Positions 24,463-32,781 of a stretch of DNA of 64,000 nucleotides are shown here, one piece after another. The notes beneath the pieces are model-generated. The model saw only the letters and a program-made list of their open reading frames with translations, did not search any database and was not told the DNA's origin. Source of the stretch: Limnohabitans sp. MMS-10A-192. Lineage in GTDB: Bacteria; Pseudomonadota; Gammaproteobacteria; Burkholderiales; Burkholderiaceae_C. Position numbers and translations under genes: made by a program. The stretch spans positions 744,001-808,000 of the forward strand of contig NZ_NERX01000001.1 in the NCBI RefSeq assembly GCF_003063335.1, in the 5' to 3' direction. Numbering within the stretch: the first letter of the stretch is position 1; each line of letters opens with the position of its first letter.

Positions 24463-27056
24463 ACCGTCTGAGTCGACATTCGTTCCTGATCGCATTTGCA
24501 CTTGGCGCATTGGCCGTCCTCTGGGTGGCTGCGGCGGTGGCCAGCAGCCACTTTCTGGTCTTGGTGATGACAGCGGTCATTGGCGCGGTGTATGTGTTTG
24601 CGGCACTGGAGCTGCGCCATTACCGCGACACCACTGCTGCACTGAACCAGGCCCTGAGCGACATCCCGGCCGATTTGCAACACCTGAGCGACTGGCTGAT
24701 CACCCTGCCCGCCTCGCTGCAAAACGCCGTGCGCCAACGCGTTGAAGGCGAACGCCAAGGTTTGCCAGGTCCGGCGCTCACGCCCTATTTAGTGGGTCTC
24801 TTGGTCATGCTGGGCATGCTGGGCACGTTTTTGGGCATGGTGGTCACGCTCAATGGTGCGGTCTTTGCGCTCGAGGGCTCCAGCAACGTGGCGGGCATCC
24901 GCGCCGCATTTTCTGAACCCATCAAAGGCCTGGGCCTGGCCTTTGGCACCTCGGTCGCGGGTGTGGCCACCTCGGCCATGCTGGGCCTGATGAGCAGCTT
25001 GGCCCGCCGCGAGCGTGCCCATGCGAGCCAAACACTGGACAGCTGCATCGCCACGCAGCTGCGCGGCTTCTCGCTCACGCACCAGCGCCAGGAAACCTTC
25101 AAGGCCTTGCAACAACAATCGCAAGCCTTGCCCCAAGTGGTCACGCAACTGCAGGCCATGATGGTGCAGATGGCCCAGACCAGCGAGCAGATCAATGAAC
25201 GCTTGATGGCCAATCAAAAAAGCTTTCACCAGGAAGTCCACACCGCCTACACAGGCCTGGCCCAATCGGTGGACCAGTCGCTGCGCACCAGCTTGAGCCA
25301 GAGCATGCAAGTGGCCAGCGATGGCATCCGCCCTGTGGTGCAGGCGACCATGACGCAGATGGCCGAGCAGGCGCAAAGCATGAACGACAAGCTCTTGCAA
25401 AACACCCAGCACCAGCTGGCCGAACTCAATGCCCAGTTCAGTGCCACGGCGGCAGGTGTGGCGCAAACCTACAGCACAGCGCTGGCCCAACACGAGGCCA
25501 GCAGCACCGGCATGCTCGAGCGCGTGGGCCAGACGCTCGACGGCTTCAGCCAGACATTTGAGCAGCGCAGCCAGTCGCTGCTGACCCATATACAGGCCGC
25601 TCAGGCCGAGCAGCAGAACCAGCAAGGCCATGCCGACCAGCAGCGCCTGGACGCCTGGAAAGCCTCGCTCGAGAGCCTGGCCACATCGCTGGGCAGCCAA
25701 TGGCAAGCCTCGGGCAGCCAGACACTGGCCCAACAACAGGCCATTTGCGACACCCTCACCCAAACGGCCCAAGCCATCACCACCCAGGTGCAAAGCCAGG
25801 CCAGCCAGACGCTGGCCGACATCCAGCGCGTGCAGACCGAACACGCGAGCCAAGACCAGCAAAGGCTGGACGCCTGGAAGGCCTCGCTCGACGCCATGGC
25901 CGCCACGCTGCAAAGCCAATGGCAAAGCGCGGGCGACAAGACACTGGCGCAGCAACAGCAAATTTGCGACACGCTCACACACACCGCCACGCAGGTCACT
26001 GAACAGGTACAGGCCCGCACCAGCCAGACCCTGGCCGACATCCAACGTGTGCACAGCGAGCGCGAAGCCGCCGATCAAGTGCGTCTGAACGCCTTCACGG
26101 CCTCCTTGGAAAGCACCGCCGCCGCACTGGGCCAGCAATGGCAAACCTCAGGGGCACAGACGCTGGCACAACAGCAAGCCATCTGCGACACCTTGAGCCA
26201 GACCGCGCAAGCGATCACCACGCACACCCAGACGCAAGCCACGCAAACCCTGGCCGAAGTCACTCGCCTCATGGCCAGCAGCGAAGAGCTCATGCGTGCG
26301 CGCATCGCCTCCGAAGCGCAATGGGCGGCCCAACATACCCAGCGCTCGGAAGAACTCAGCGCCCTGCTGCGCACCGAACTGTCGGCCCTGCGCGAAGCCG
26401 AAGACGCGCGCGGCGAAGCCGCCGTGGCCCGCTTGAGCGAATTGCAAACCGCCGTGACCGCACACCTGAGCACTTTGGGCACCGCGCTGGAAGACCCGAT
26501 CACCCGCCTGATTGAGACGGCATCCGAAGCGCCCAAGGCCGCCGCTGAAGTCATTGGCCAGCTGCGTCAGGAAATCTCGGTCAGCGTGGCACGCGACAAC
26601 GCCCTGCTCGAAGAGCGCACCCGCATTATGGACACCCTCAGCAATTTGCTGAATGCGATCAACCATGCATCGACTGAGCAGCGCAGCGTGATCGACAGCT
26701 TGGTCAGCTCATCGGCCGCCACCCTGAACCAGGCCAACAGCCAGTTCATCGAACACGTGAGCTGCGAGTCGGCCAAGCTTGGCGACATCGCCGCGCAAGT
26801 GACGGCCAGCGCCGTGGACGTGGCCAGCCTGGGCGAGACCTTCGCCTTTGCGGTGCGATCGTTCAACGAGACCAACGAAAAGCTGATGAACAACCTGCAG
26901 CGCATCGAGCAAGCCATGGACAAGTCCATGACCCGCAGCGACGAACAGCTGGCCTATTACGTGGCCCAAGCCCGCGAAATCATTGACCTGAGCATCACCT
27001 CGCAAAAAGACGTGCTGGAAACGCTGCAACAACACGCTGCGCAAGGAGCCGCGTGA
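24459..27056 (+). CDS. DUF802 protein: MotA/TolQ-like membrane channel with long coiled-coil tail
   Basis: Protein of 865 residues. Helices at about 8-27 and 31-50 form a hairpin, followed by a cytoplasmic loop. Two further helices lie at about 109-133 (LVMLGMLGTFLGMVVTLNGA) and 156-180 (GLGLAFGTSVAGVATSAMLG, then LARRER). The last pair matches the conserved G-L-x-G-T and A-x-x-T-x-x-G layout of MotA/TolQ/ExbB proton-channel proteins. The remaining roughly 680 residues are an Ala/Gln-rich coiled coil containing three 73-residue repeats (395-467, 468-540, 541-613) with the shared core LAQQQAICDTL, which correspond to DUF802 units. Next to an OmpA/MotB-like partner, this suggests an ion-driven motor with a cytoplasmic filament, as in ZorA. 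The functional call is an inference. Confidence 0.85.
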   Translation: MNRLSRHSFLIAFALGALAVLWVAAAVASSHFLVLVMTAVIGAVYVFAALELRHYRDTTAALNQALSDIPADLQHLSDWLITLPASLQNAVRQRVEGERQGLPGPALTPYLVGLLVMLGMLGTFLGMVVTLNGAVFALEGSSNVAGIRAAFSEPIKGLGLAFGTSVAGVATSAMLGLMSSLARRERAHASQTLDSCIATQLRGFSLTHQRQETFKALQQQSQALPQVVTQLQAMMVQMAQTSEQINERLMANQKSFHQEVHTAYTGLAQSVDQSLRTSLSQSMQVASDGIRPVVQATMTQMAEQAQSMNDKLLQNTQHQLAELNAQFSATAAGVAQTYSTALAQHEASSTGMLERVGQTLDGFSQTFEQRSQSLLTHIQAAQAEQQNQQGHADQQRLDAWKASLESLATSLGSQWQASGSQTLAQQQAICDTLTQTAQAITTQVQSQASQTLADIQRVQTEHASQDQQRLDAWKASLDAMAATLQSQWQSAGDKTLAQQQQICDTLTHTATQVTEQVQARTSQTLADIQRVHSEREAADQVRLNAFTASLESTAAALGQQWQTSGAQTLAQQQAICDTLSQTAQAITTHTQTQATQTLAEVTRLMASSEELMRARIASEAQWAAQHTQRSEELSALLRTELSALREAEDARGEAAVARLSELQTAVTAHLSTLGTALEDPITRLIETASEAPKAAAEVIGQLRQEISVSVARDNALLEERTRIMDTLSNLLNAINHASTEQRSVIDSLVSSSAATLNQANSQFIEHVSCESAKLGDIAAQVTASAVDVASLGETFAFAVRSFNETNEKLMNNLQRIEQAMDKSMTRSDEQLAYYVAQAREIIDLSITSQKDVLETLQQHAAQGAA

Positions 27057-27691
27057 TGCTCGAACAAGACGCAGACGTCGAGTCCACCTCGCCGGTCTGG
27101 ATCTCGTTTGCCGATCTGATGACCGGCCTGCTGGGCGCTTTTGTGTTGCTGCTGGTGGGTGTGATGGCCGCTCAGCTGGACATGGCCTCCAAGCTCGAAA
27201 ACGAGGTGCAAAAGCGCCAGATCGAAGAACAAAAGCGCATGTCGCTGGAAAAAGCCTTGGCCGTTCCGCTGGCCAGTGGGCGCATCACTTTGAACAATGG
27301 CCGCATCGGCATCAGCGGCAAGCTCTTGTTTGAACTGAACTCCGACAAGCTCGAACCCGAAGGCCGCAAATTGCTCAAAAGCCTGGTCGTGCCCTTGCGC
27401 AGTTATTTGCAGTCACGCGATGAAATGCTGATGGTCAGCGGCTTCACCGATGACCAGTCCATCAAGAGCCGCAATCGGCAGTTTGAAGACAACTGGGAAC
27501 TGTCGGCCCAGCGCGCTTTGACGGTGACGCGGACCTTGATCGAAGAAGGCATGCCCTCGTCCATGCTGTTTGCTGCAGCCTTCGGGCAAGAACAACCGCT
27601 GGTGGCCAACAACAACGAAAAAGCACGCGCCCAGAACCGCCGCGTGGAGATGGCGCCAGTGCCCAAATCCTCGAACGCCAGCAAGCCATGA
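27056..27691 (+). CDS. OmpA/MotB-like protein, putative stator partner of the DUF802 channel
   Basis: Protein of 211 residues. One membrane helix near the N-terminus (about 15-37) begins SPVWISFADLMTGLLGAF; D20 occupies the place of the proton-carrying aspartate in MotB and ZorB, which share the W-x-x-x-x-D-x-M-T pattern. A short coiled linker (ENEVQKRQIEEQKRMSLEK) leads to a C-terminal OmpA-type peptidoglycan-binding domain (FELNSDKLEPEGRKLL, VSGFTDDQSI, NWELSAQRALTVTRTL, ENKA-like NNNEKARAQNRRVEM). The ATG at 27056 is favoured because AAGGAG lies 8 bp before it; a GTG one codon earlier is possible. It overlaps the DUF802 stop as TGATG. Confidence 0.87.
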   Translation: MLEQDADVESTSPVWISFADLMTGLLGAFVLLLVGVMAAQLDMASKLENEVQKRQIEEQKRMSLEKALAVPLASGRITLNNGRIGISGKLLFELNSDKLEPEGRKLLKSLVVPLRSYLQSRDEMLMVSGFTDDQSIKSRNRQFEDNWELSAQRALTVTRTLIEEGMPSSMLFAAAFGQEQPLVANNNEKARAQNRRVEMAPVPKSSNASKP

Positions 27692-28302
27692 ACCAAGCCT
27701 TGTCCGCGTGCTCAGCCCTGGAGGCCTTGCAGACATCCCTGCGCGATGCTGGCGCTGCGCGCTTGGACGCGGTGGGCTGGCATTACATCGAAGTGCTCAG
27801 TCAGCGTGCTCGCGCACAAACCGGTCATGCGCAGGCTCTGCTGAACGACAAGTTGACCACGGCTTTGGCGCAATTCAAACGCAAATTGGATGAAGCCCCG
27901 CCAGCAGCCCAGGGTTCAGAGACATCACCCTCGCCTTTGGCCACGCTGCTCAGCGAGATGGCGCAGCACACCACAGCACCGCTGACTGCGCCGAGCACGC
28001 AGGCCAGCAAACCCAGCGCTTGGCGTGCGGAAAGCACCCAGGTTCAGCAGTTCAAAAAACAGCTGAACAAGATCAGTGTGCAAAAACAGGTGAAACAGGC
28101 CATAGCGATGGCGCCGCAAAATGCGGGGCCCATCAACTCACACATGCTGGTGTTGCGCTCTCTGGGTCTGATGCGCGATGCGTCACCGGATTACCTGAAC
28201 CGGTTCATCAACTATGTGGACACCTTGCTCAGCCTGGAGGAGGCAGGCAAGGCCGCAGCATCACCGAAGAAAAGCACCTCGGTGGTGAAAGCCAAAAAGT
28301 GA
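27688..28302 (+). CDS. DUF2894 family protein, last gene of the putative motor operon
   Basis: Protein of 204 residues with no signal peptide or membrane helix, assigned to DUF2894 by content and by its standing neighbours. The N-terminus is helical (LEALQTSLRDAGAARLDAVG, EVLSQRARAQTGHAQALL), the middle is a low-complexity Ala/Pro/Thr linker, and the C-terminus is a compact block (INSHMLVLRSLGLMRDASPD, LNRFINYVDTLLSLEEA) ending in a lysine-rich tail. Function unknown. Start ATG overlaps the OmpA-like stop by 4 bp. Convergent with the glutaredoxin gene, whose stop is 3 bp away. Confidence 0.8.
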   Translation: MNQALSACSALEALQTSLRDAGAARLDAVGWHYIEVLSQRARAQTGHAQALLNDKLTTALAQFKRKLDEAPPAAQGSETSPSPLATLLSEMAQHTTAPLTAPSTQASKPSAWRAESTQVQQFKKQLNKISVQKQVKQAIAMAPQNAGPINSHMLVLRSLGLMRDASPDYLNRFINYVDTLLSLEEAGKAAASPKKSTSVVKAKK

Positions 28303-28305
28303 GCT

Positions 28306-28548
28306 TCAGCGGCCGAGCTGCGCCAAAGCAGCTTGCAAACCGGCCAGGCCACCCACGCGCTGGTCGTTGATGAAAATTTGCGGCATCTGGCGAACCGATG
28401 GACCACATTTTTCATAGAAAGCCATGCGCTCTTCTTCGCTGTCGATCTTGATTTCTTCAAAAGCCAACGACTTGGTCTTGAGCACCATCTTGGCGGACTC
28501 GCATTGGGGGCATGCGGACTTGGAGTAAACGACGATTTTGAGTTCCAT
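28306..28548 (-). CDS. Glutaredoxin family protein (CPQC active site)
   Basis: Small thiol-disulfide oxidoreductase of 80 residues with a thioredoxin fold: IVVYSKSACPQCESAKMVLK holds the C-x-x-C pair CPQC, followed by the cis-proline region VRQMPQIFINDQRVGGL. It resembles NrdH/Grx-like redoxins rather than classic CPYC glutaredoxins. It is the last gene of the riboswitch-controlled B12 operon, 21 bp after cobQ, so a role in thiol reduction linked to cobalamin or ribonucleotide reductase is possible (inference). Confidence 0.9.
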   Translation of the reverse strand: MELKIVVYSKSACPQCESAKMVLKTKSLAFEEIKIDSEEERMAFYEKCGPSVRQMPQIFINDQRVGGLAGLQAALAQLGR

Positions 28549-28569
28549 GGGCCAGATTCTAGCGGTCCC

Positions 28570-30060
28570 TCAGGCCGCGGCCAATCGGGCCAAAACCTGT
28601 GGCGCAAAGTGCTGCTCAACGAAATCGGCCAAGCCGTCGAACACCGACTCCAGGGTGGGGGCCTGCGCACCAAAGAGGGCATGCAGCACCGCCGGACATT
28701 CGAACAGGCCGTGCAGATAGGTGCCCAAAATTTGCCCCTTGAACTGGCCGTCACCGCTTTGCCAAGCCAGCCCAGGCATGACTTCGTGCAGCACCGCGCC
28801 ACCTGCCAGCATGGCGCTGTGGCCTTGGGTTTGGCCATGGTGGATTTCGTAGCCCGCGACTTCAACCCCGCTCAAAGCAGCCCATGCGCCATGCACCTGC
28901 CCGAACACGGCCTGGGTTTTCACCACAGTTTTGTCCTGTGCAAACTGCGTGACCAAGGGCAACAAGCCCAGACCCGGCGCATTGCCGTCAATGCCGTGGG
29001 TGTCGACAAGGGCTTCGCCCAGCATTTGCAGGCCACCGCAAATGCCCAGCACCGCCCCGCCCTTGCGAGCGTGGCTGGCCACGGCCGCATCCAGCCCCTG
29101 CTGGCGCAGCCAGGCCAAATCGCTGCTGGTGTGTTTGCTGCCGGGCAAGATCACCCAATCGCTGACCTGCAAACCCGCCAGGTCGGCAGGCGATCGCGCC
29201 CAGAGCAAACGCACGCCAGGCACGTTCTTGAGCGGCTGAAATTCATCCAAATTGCTGATGCGCGGGTAAGCGATCACGGCCACCGTGCGCGTCACCACCC
29301 CGTTGGCGCGGCTGCGGTCGTCGAACACGCCATCTTCTTCGGGCAGGCCGTGCTGCCACCACATGGGCAGCACCGCCACAGTGGGCACGCCGGTCAGTTG
29401 TTGCAGCATCTCGGGCGCCGGGGTCAGCAAGCGGGCATCGCCCCGGAACTTGTTGAGCACAAAGCCCTGAATGCGTTGCTGGTCCTCAGGTGGCAGCAGC
29501 GCCCAAGTGCCATACAAGTGGGCAAAGGCGCCGCCTTTGTCGATGTCGGTCACCAGCAGGCAGCGGGCCTTGGCGTGGCGGGCCACGCGCAGGTTGACGA
29601 TGTCGCTGTGCATGAGGTTGATCTCGGCGGGCGAGCCTGCGCCCTCGATCACGACCACGTCGTTTTCGGCGATCAGTTCATCCAGCGCTGCCGCAATGGT
29701 GGGCCAGACTTTGTCGCTGCGTTCGTGCCAGGGCGTGTGGCTCAGTGCTTCGCTGACCTCGCCCAGCAGCACGACCTGGCTGTGCGTGTCGGCCTCGGGC
29801 TTGAGCAGCAAAGGGTTCATGCGCACATCGGGCTCAGCCCTGGCCGCCAGCGCCTGAAAGTATTGCGCGCTGCCGATCTCGCCCAGCCCACTGAGCCCGT
29901 TGGCACGGGCCACCACCCGGGCGTTGTTGCTCATGTTCTGCGCCTTGAAGGGCGCGACCTTGAGCCCCTGGCGGGCGTAATGGCGGCACAGCGCGGTGGT
30001 CAGCCAGCTTTTGCCCGCGCCGCTGGACGTGCCCAGCACCATGATGCAGCGCGCGGTCAT
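28570..30060 (-). CDS. cobQ: Adenosylcobyric acid synthase (cobyric acid amidase)
   Basis: Cytosolic ATP- and glutamine-dependent amidase of 496 residues acting on peripheral carboxyls of adenosylcobyrinate a,c-diamide. The dethiobiotin-synthetase-like N-domain starts MVLGTSSGAGKSWLTTALCR with KVAPFKAQNMSNNARVV, then VVIEGAGSPAEINL and the C-terminal class I glutaminase with the nucleophile cysteine in GAVLGICGGLQMLGEAL and VAGYEIHHGQTQG. Start ATG overlaps the stop of the ABC ATPase by 4 bp. It is the only corrin-synthesis gene in this operon, so the rest of the pathway must lie elsewhere or the cell salvages corrinoids. Confidence 0.95.
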   Translation of the reverse strand: MTARCIMVLGTSSGAGKSWLTTALCRHYARQGLKVAPFKAQNMSNNARVVARANGLSGLGEIGSAQYFQALAARAEPDVRMNPLLLKPEADTHSQVVLLGEVSEALSHTPWHERSDKVWPTIAAALDELIAENDVVVIEGAGSPAEINLMHSDIVNLRVARHAKARCLLVTDIDKGGAFAHLYGTWALLPPEDQQRIQGFVLNKFRGDARLLTPAPEMLQQLTGVPTVAVLPMWWQHGLPEEDGVFDDRSRANGVVTRTVAVIAYPRISNLDEFQPLKNVPGVRLLWARSPADLAGLQVSDWVILPGSKHTSSDLAWLRQQGLDAAVASHARKGGAVLGICGGLQMLGEALVDTHGIDGNAPGLGLLPLVTQFAQDKTVVKTQAVFGQVHGAWAALSGVEVAGYEIHHGQTQGHSAMLAGGAVLHEVMPGLAWQSGDGQFKGQILGTYLHGLFECPAVLHALFGAQAPTLESVFDGLADFVEQHFAPQVLARLAAA

Positions 30061-30824
30061 GCGATGCGGGGCAAAACCACCCATTGGCCATCCAACGCAC
30101 AAATGCGGATGCGGTGGTTGAAGACCGACTCGATGGCCGCGTGGGTCGCAGGATCGCTGCAAGCGCCGTGGTGGCGCACCAGGCCCTGGTCCAGAACAAT
30201 GACTTCGTCGGCATGCAAGGCCATGCCGATCTCGTGCAACACACTCACCACGGTGGTGCCTTGCGCGATCAGGCAATGCACCTGCTCCAGCCAGTCCACT
30301 TGGTGCGGCGGGTCGAGGTTGGCCAAGGGCTCGTCCATCAGCATGAGCGGCGCATTGCCCGCCATGGCGCGGGCCAGCAGCACGCGCTGGCGCTCACCGC
30401 CCGAGAGTTCGCCCAGCGTGCGTTCGCGCCAATCCCAAGCTTGGGTGGCTTTCAGGGCGGCCTCCACCATCTCGGCGTCTTGGTCGGTGGGCGCGCCCAG
30501 CCAGCCTTGGTGTGGCAAGCGGCCCAACATGGCCACATCCCACACACGCAAATCCATCGTGCTGGCTTCGCCCTGCCCCAGCCAGGACAACTGCAAACCA
30601 CGGTCACGGCGAGAAACAGTTTCGAGCGCTTGGCCCTGCCAGAGCACCTGCCCGCTGTGCGGCAGCAGCCCCGCCAGCGCTCTGAGCAAGGTGGATTTGC
30701 CCGCCCCGTTGGGGCCAACCACGCAGGTCCAGCGGCCTGCAGCGATCTGAAGGTCAAGGCCGTTCAGCACGCTGCGGCCGCCCAGGTCCACCTGCAGTTG
30801 TCGGGTTTGAAGGGCGAAGCTCAT
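30057..30824 (-). CDS. btuD: Cobalamin ABC transporter ATPase
   Basis: ATP-binding subunit of 255 residues of a FecCD-type importer. Walker A VVGPNGAGKSTLLRALAG, Q-loop region around LQLSWLGQGEAS, signature LGELSGGERQRVLLARAMAG, Walker B LMLMDEPLANLD and the H-loop VSVLHEIGMALHADE. Start MSFALQTRQLQVD overlaps the permease stop by 4 bp; the longer frame upstream lies inside the permease gene. Cobalamin specificity is inferred from the upstream riboswitch and from cobQ; siderophore importers have the same architecture. Confidence 0.93.
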   Translation of the reverse strand: MSFALQTRQLQVDLGGRSVLNGLDLQIAAGRWTCVVGPNGAGKSTLLRALAGLLPHSGQVLWQGQALETVSRRDRGLQLSWLGQGEASTMDLRVWDVAMLGRLPHQGWLGAPTDQDAEMVEAALKATQAWDWRERTLGELSGGERQRVLLARAMAGNAPLMLMDEPLANLDPPHQVDWLEQVHCLIAQGTTVVSVLHEIGMALHADEVIVLDQGLVRHHGACSDPATHAAIESVFNHRIRICALDGQWVVLPRIA

Positions 30825-31831
30825 GGCGCTGCGCCTGCACTGCGGTGCGTGTCCCGGTACACGCGCCACAACAGATAGCCGCCGCCCAGCACCGCCGTGA
30901 GCACGCCCACTGGCAACTCTTGCGGCGCAAACAGCACGCGGGCCAGCACATCGGCCAAGCCCAACAAAGCGCCGCCCATGAGCGCGGCCAGCAGCAAGCG
31001 CCACGCGTGGGTGCAGCGCACCAGAGAACGCACAAGGTGCGGTGCCGCCAGACCCACAAACGCCACCAGCCCGATGTGCGCCACAGCAGCCCCCGTGGCC
31101 AGAGAAATCACCCCCACCAACACCAGGCGCGCAGAACGCAGCGGCACGCCCAATGTTTGCGCCGTGGACTCGCCCAGCGTCAAGGCATCCAGCACGCGGG
31201 CAAAGGTCCAGGCCAGACCCGCACACAAGACCAGAACAAGGGCCATGGTGATGCAAGCCGTCCAGCTGACGAAAGCGGTGGAGCCCAGCATGAAGCCCTG
31301 CATGGCTTGTAGCACCTGCGGCTGCAGCAAAGACAGCATCGAGGTGACTGCACCCAAAACCACCCCCACCACCACACCGGCCAGCAGCAAACGCAGGGTC
31401 TGCTGCACGCCACGCGCCAGCAGCAAAGTCAGAATAACGGCCAACACGGCCCCCACAAAGGCCGTGCCTGTGAGGCCCAAGCCCATCCACCCGGTCATGG
31501 CCCAGGCGCTGCCACCGAACAAGCTCAAAAAAGTGCCCACGCCCAGCGATGCGCCCGAGGCACTGCCCAGCAAATACGGATCGGCCAGCGGGTTGCGAAA
31601 CAGCCCCTGTGCAACAGCACCGGCCAGGCCCAGCAAGCCACCGCCCAACCATGCACCCAAGCTGCGCGGCAAGCGGATGTCAAAAACAATTTGCTGTGAC
31701 ACCGCATCGGCCTGCGCGGACCACCAAGCCTGCCAGCCCTGGCTGCCTGCCGCTGTGCCCAGCAGCACCGTGACCACACCGACCACCAGCAGCAGCACGG
31801 CCCAGCGTTGCGCACGGGACGGATCGCTCAT
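30821..31831 (-). CDS. btuC: Cobalamin ABC transporter permease, FecCD family
   Basis: Polytopic inner-membrane permease of 336 residues, about ten predicted helices. Visible FecCD signatures: FDIRLPRSLGAWLGGGLLGL, AGAVAQGLFRNPLADPYLLG, SGASLGVGTFLSL, VGLAAPHLVRSLV (coupling region) and the C-terminal LPVGVLTAVLGGGYLLWRVY. Start MSDPSRAQRWAV is chosen; it overlaps the preceding binding-protein stop by 4 bp. Forms the import complex with the ATPase and BtuF-like proteins of this operon. Confidence 0.93.
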   Translation of the reverse strand: MSDPSRAQRWAVLLLVVGVVTVLLGTAAGSQGWQAWWSAQADAVSQQIVFDIRLPRSLGAWLGGGLLGLAGAVAQGLFRNPLADPYLLGSASGASLGVGTFLSLFGGSAWAMTGWMGLGLTGTAFVGAVLAVILTLLLARGVQQTLRLLLAGVVVGVVLGAVTSMLSLLQPQVLQAMQGFMLGSTAFVSWTACITMALVLVLCAGLAWTFARVLDALTLGESTAQTLGVPLRSARLVLVGVISLATGAAVAHIGLVAFVGLAAPHLVRSLVRCTHAWRLLLAALMGGALLGLADVLARVLFAPQELPVGVLTAVLGGGYLLWRVYRDTHRSAGAAP

Positions 31832-32781
31832 CGCCCTGCCCCTGCAGCTTTGTTCAGGCAATCGGCCATGAGCCTGGCGCCTTCGGCCATGCGCGGGCCG
31901 GCACGCACCAGCATGTCGGACTCGGCTGGCTTGAACACACAAATGCGTTGCGCCTGCATGGCACGCAAGGCCGGCCAACCCGGGCGCTGCGCCATGCTGG
32001 CGCGGCTGCTGTCGCCCACCATGATCACGTCAGGCTGGGCACGCACCACGAACTCGGGATTGACCTGTGGGAACGGCCCCATCGAAGCCGGCAAGATGTT
32101 GCCCACCCCCATGCGCGTGAGTGTTTCGCCGATGAATGACGCTTCGCTGGCCCCGTAAGGCGCAGAGCTGACTTCAAAATACACCCGCTGTTGGCGTGCC
32201 TGCGGGCTGAGTGACTGCACGGCGGCTTGTACGCCCGACTCGATCTCGCGCCAAACGCGTTCGCTCTGGGCGGGGGACACCCCCAAGGCATCGCCCACGG
32301 TGCGCAGCACGCGCTGTGCATCCGCATGGGTGCGCGGCTCCAGGCGCAACACCGTCAGGCCCAGGGCTTGCAGACGGTCTGCCCCTCGGGTCGAGCCCGC
32401 CGCCAAGACCAAGTCAGGCTTGAGCGCCACGATGCTTTCGATGTTCGGATCGATGCCACCGCCCACGCGGGGCACCTGCGCAATCGATGCAGGCCAGTTG
32501 GAATAACGGTCCACCCCGACCAAACGCTGGCAGGCACCCAACGCGCACACGGTTTCGGTCAGTGAAGGCAGCAAGCTCACGATGCGCTGCGGTGCTTTGC
32601 TGATCTCGATTTTTTGCTGGCGATCGTCTTGCACCGTCACCGCCAAGGCCCAAACGCTCGCCAGCAACAAAGCCAGGAACACGAGCAGCGTTCTCCATCC
32701 ATGCGTGTGCAGCCTCGCGCGCTCACTTCGGGCTTGGCGCAGGACCCGCTTCATCTCTGGCGTGCAGCAAAAGTCAGGCAT
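31828..32781 (-). CDS. btuF: BtuF-like cobalamin-binding protein with N-terminal membrane segment
   Basis: Binding protein of 317 residues. A basic N-tail precedes a hydrophobic segment LLVFLALLLASVWALAV acting as a signal peptide or anchor. The PF01497-type fold follows: PQRIVSLLPSLTETVCALGA, LVGVDRYSNWPASIAQVPRV, GGGIDPNIESIVALKPDLVL and a late VVRAQPDVIMVGDSS. Expected to deliver cobalamin to BtuC in the periplasm. The chosen ATG overlaps the stop of the preceding gene by 8 bp; an alternative ATG at 32754 would shorten the N-tail by nine residues. Confidence 0.9.
   Translation of the reverse strand: MPDFCCTPEMKRVLRQARSERARLHTHGWRTLLVFLALLLASVWALAVTVQDDRQQKIEISKAPQRIVSLLPSLTETVCALGACQRLVGVDRYSNWPASIAQVPRVGGGIDPNIESIVALKPDLVLAAGSTRGADRLQALGLTVLRLEPRTHADAQRVLRTVGDALGVSPAQSERVWREIESGVQAAVQSLSPQARQQRVYFEVSSAPYGASEASFIGETLTRMGVGNILPASMGPFPQVNPEFVVRAQPDVIMVGDSSRASMAQRPGWPALRAMQAQRICVFKPAESDMLVRAGPRMAEGARLMADCLNKAAGAGR

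Noticed and set aside
24789..26144. 451-codon minus-strand open frame under the DUF802 gene
   Set aside because: Shadow of a long Gln/Ala-rich coiled coil; no start signal or domain on the minus strand.
23680..28302. A full Zorya defence system
   Set aside because: Although the membrane pair resembles ZorA/ZorB, there is no ZorC or ZorD (helicase) or ZorE (nuclease) gene nearby, and the flanking proteins are DUF3348 and DUF2894.
28333..30750. 805-codon plus-strand open frame
   Set aside because: It spans antisense to the glutaredoxin, cobQ and btuD genes, and its translation is rich in H, Q, A and G with no recognisable domain.
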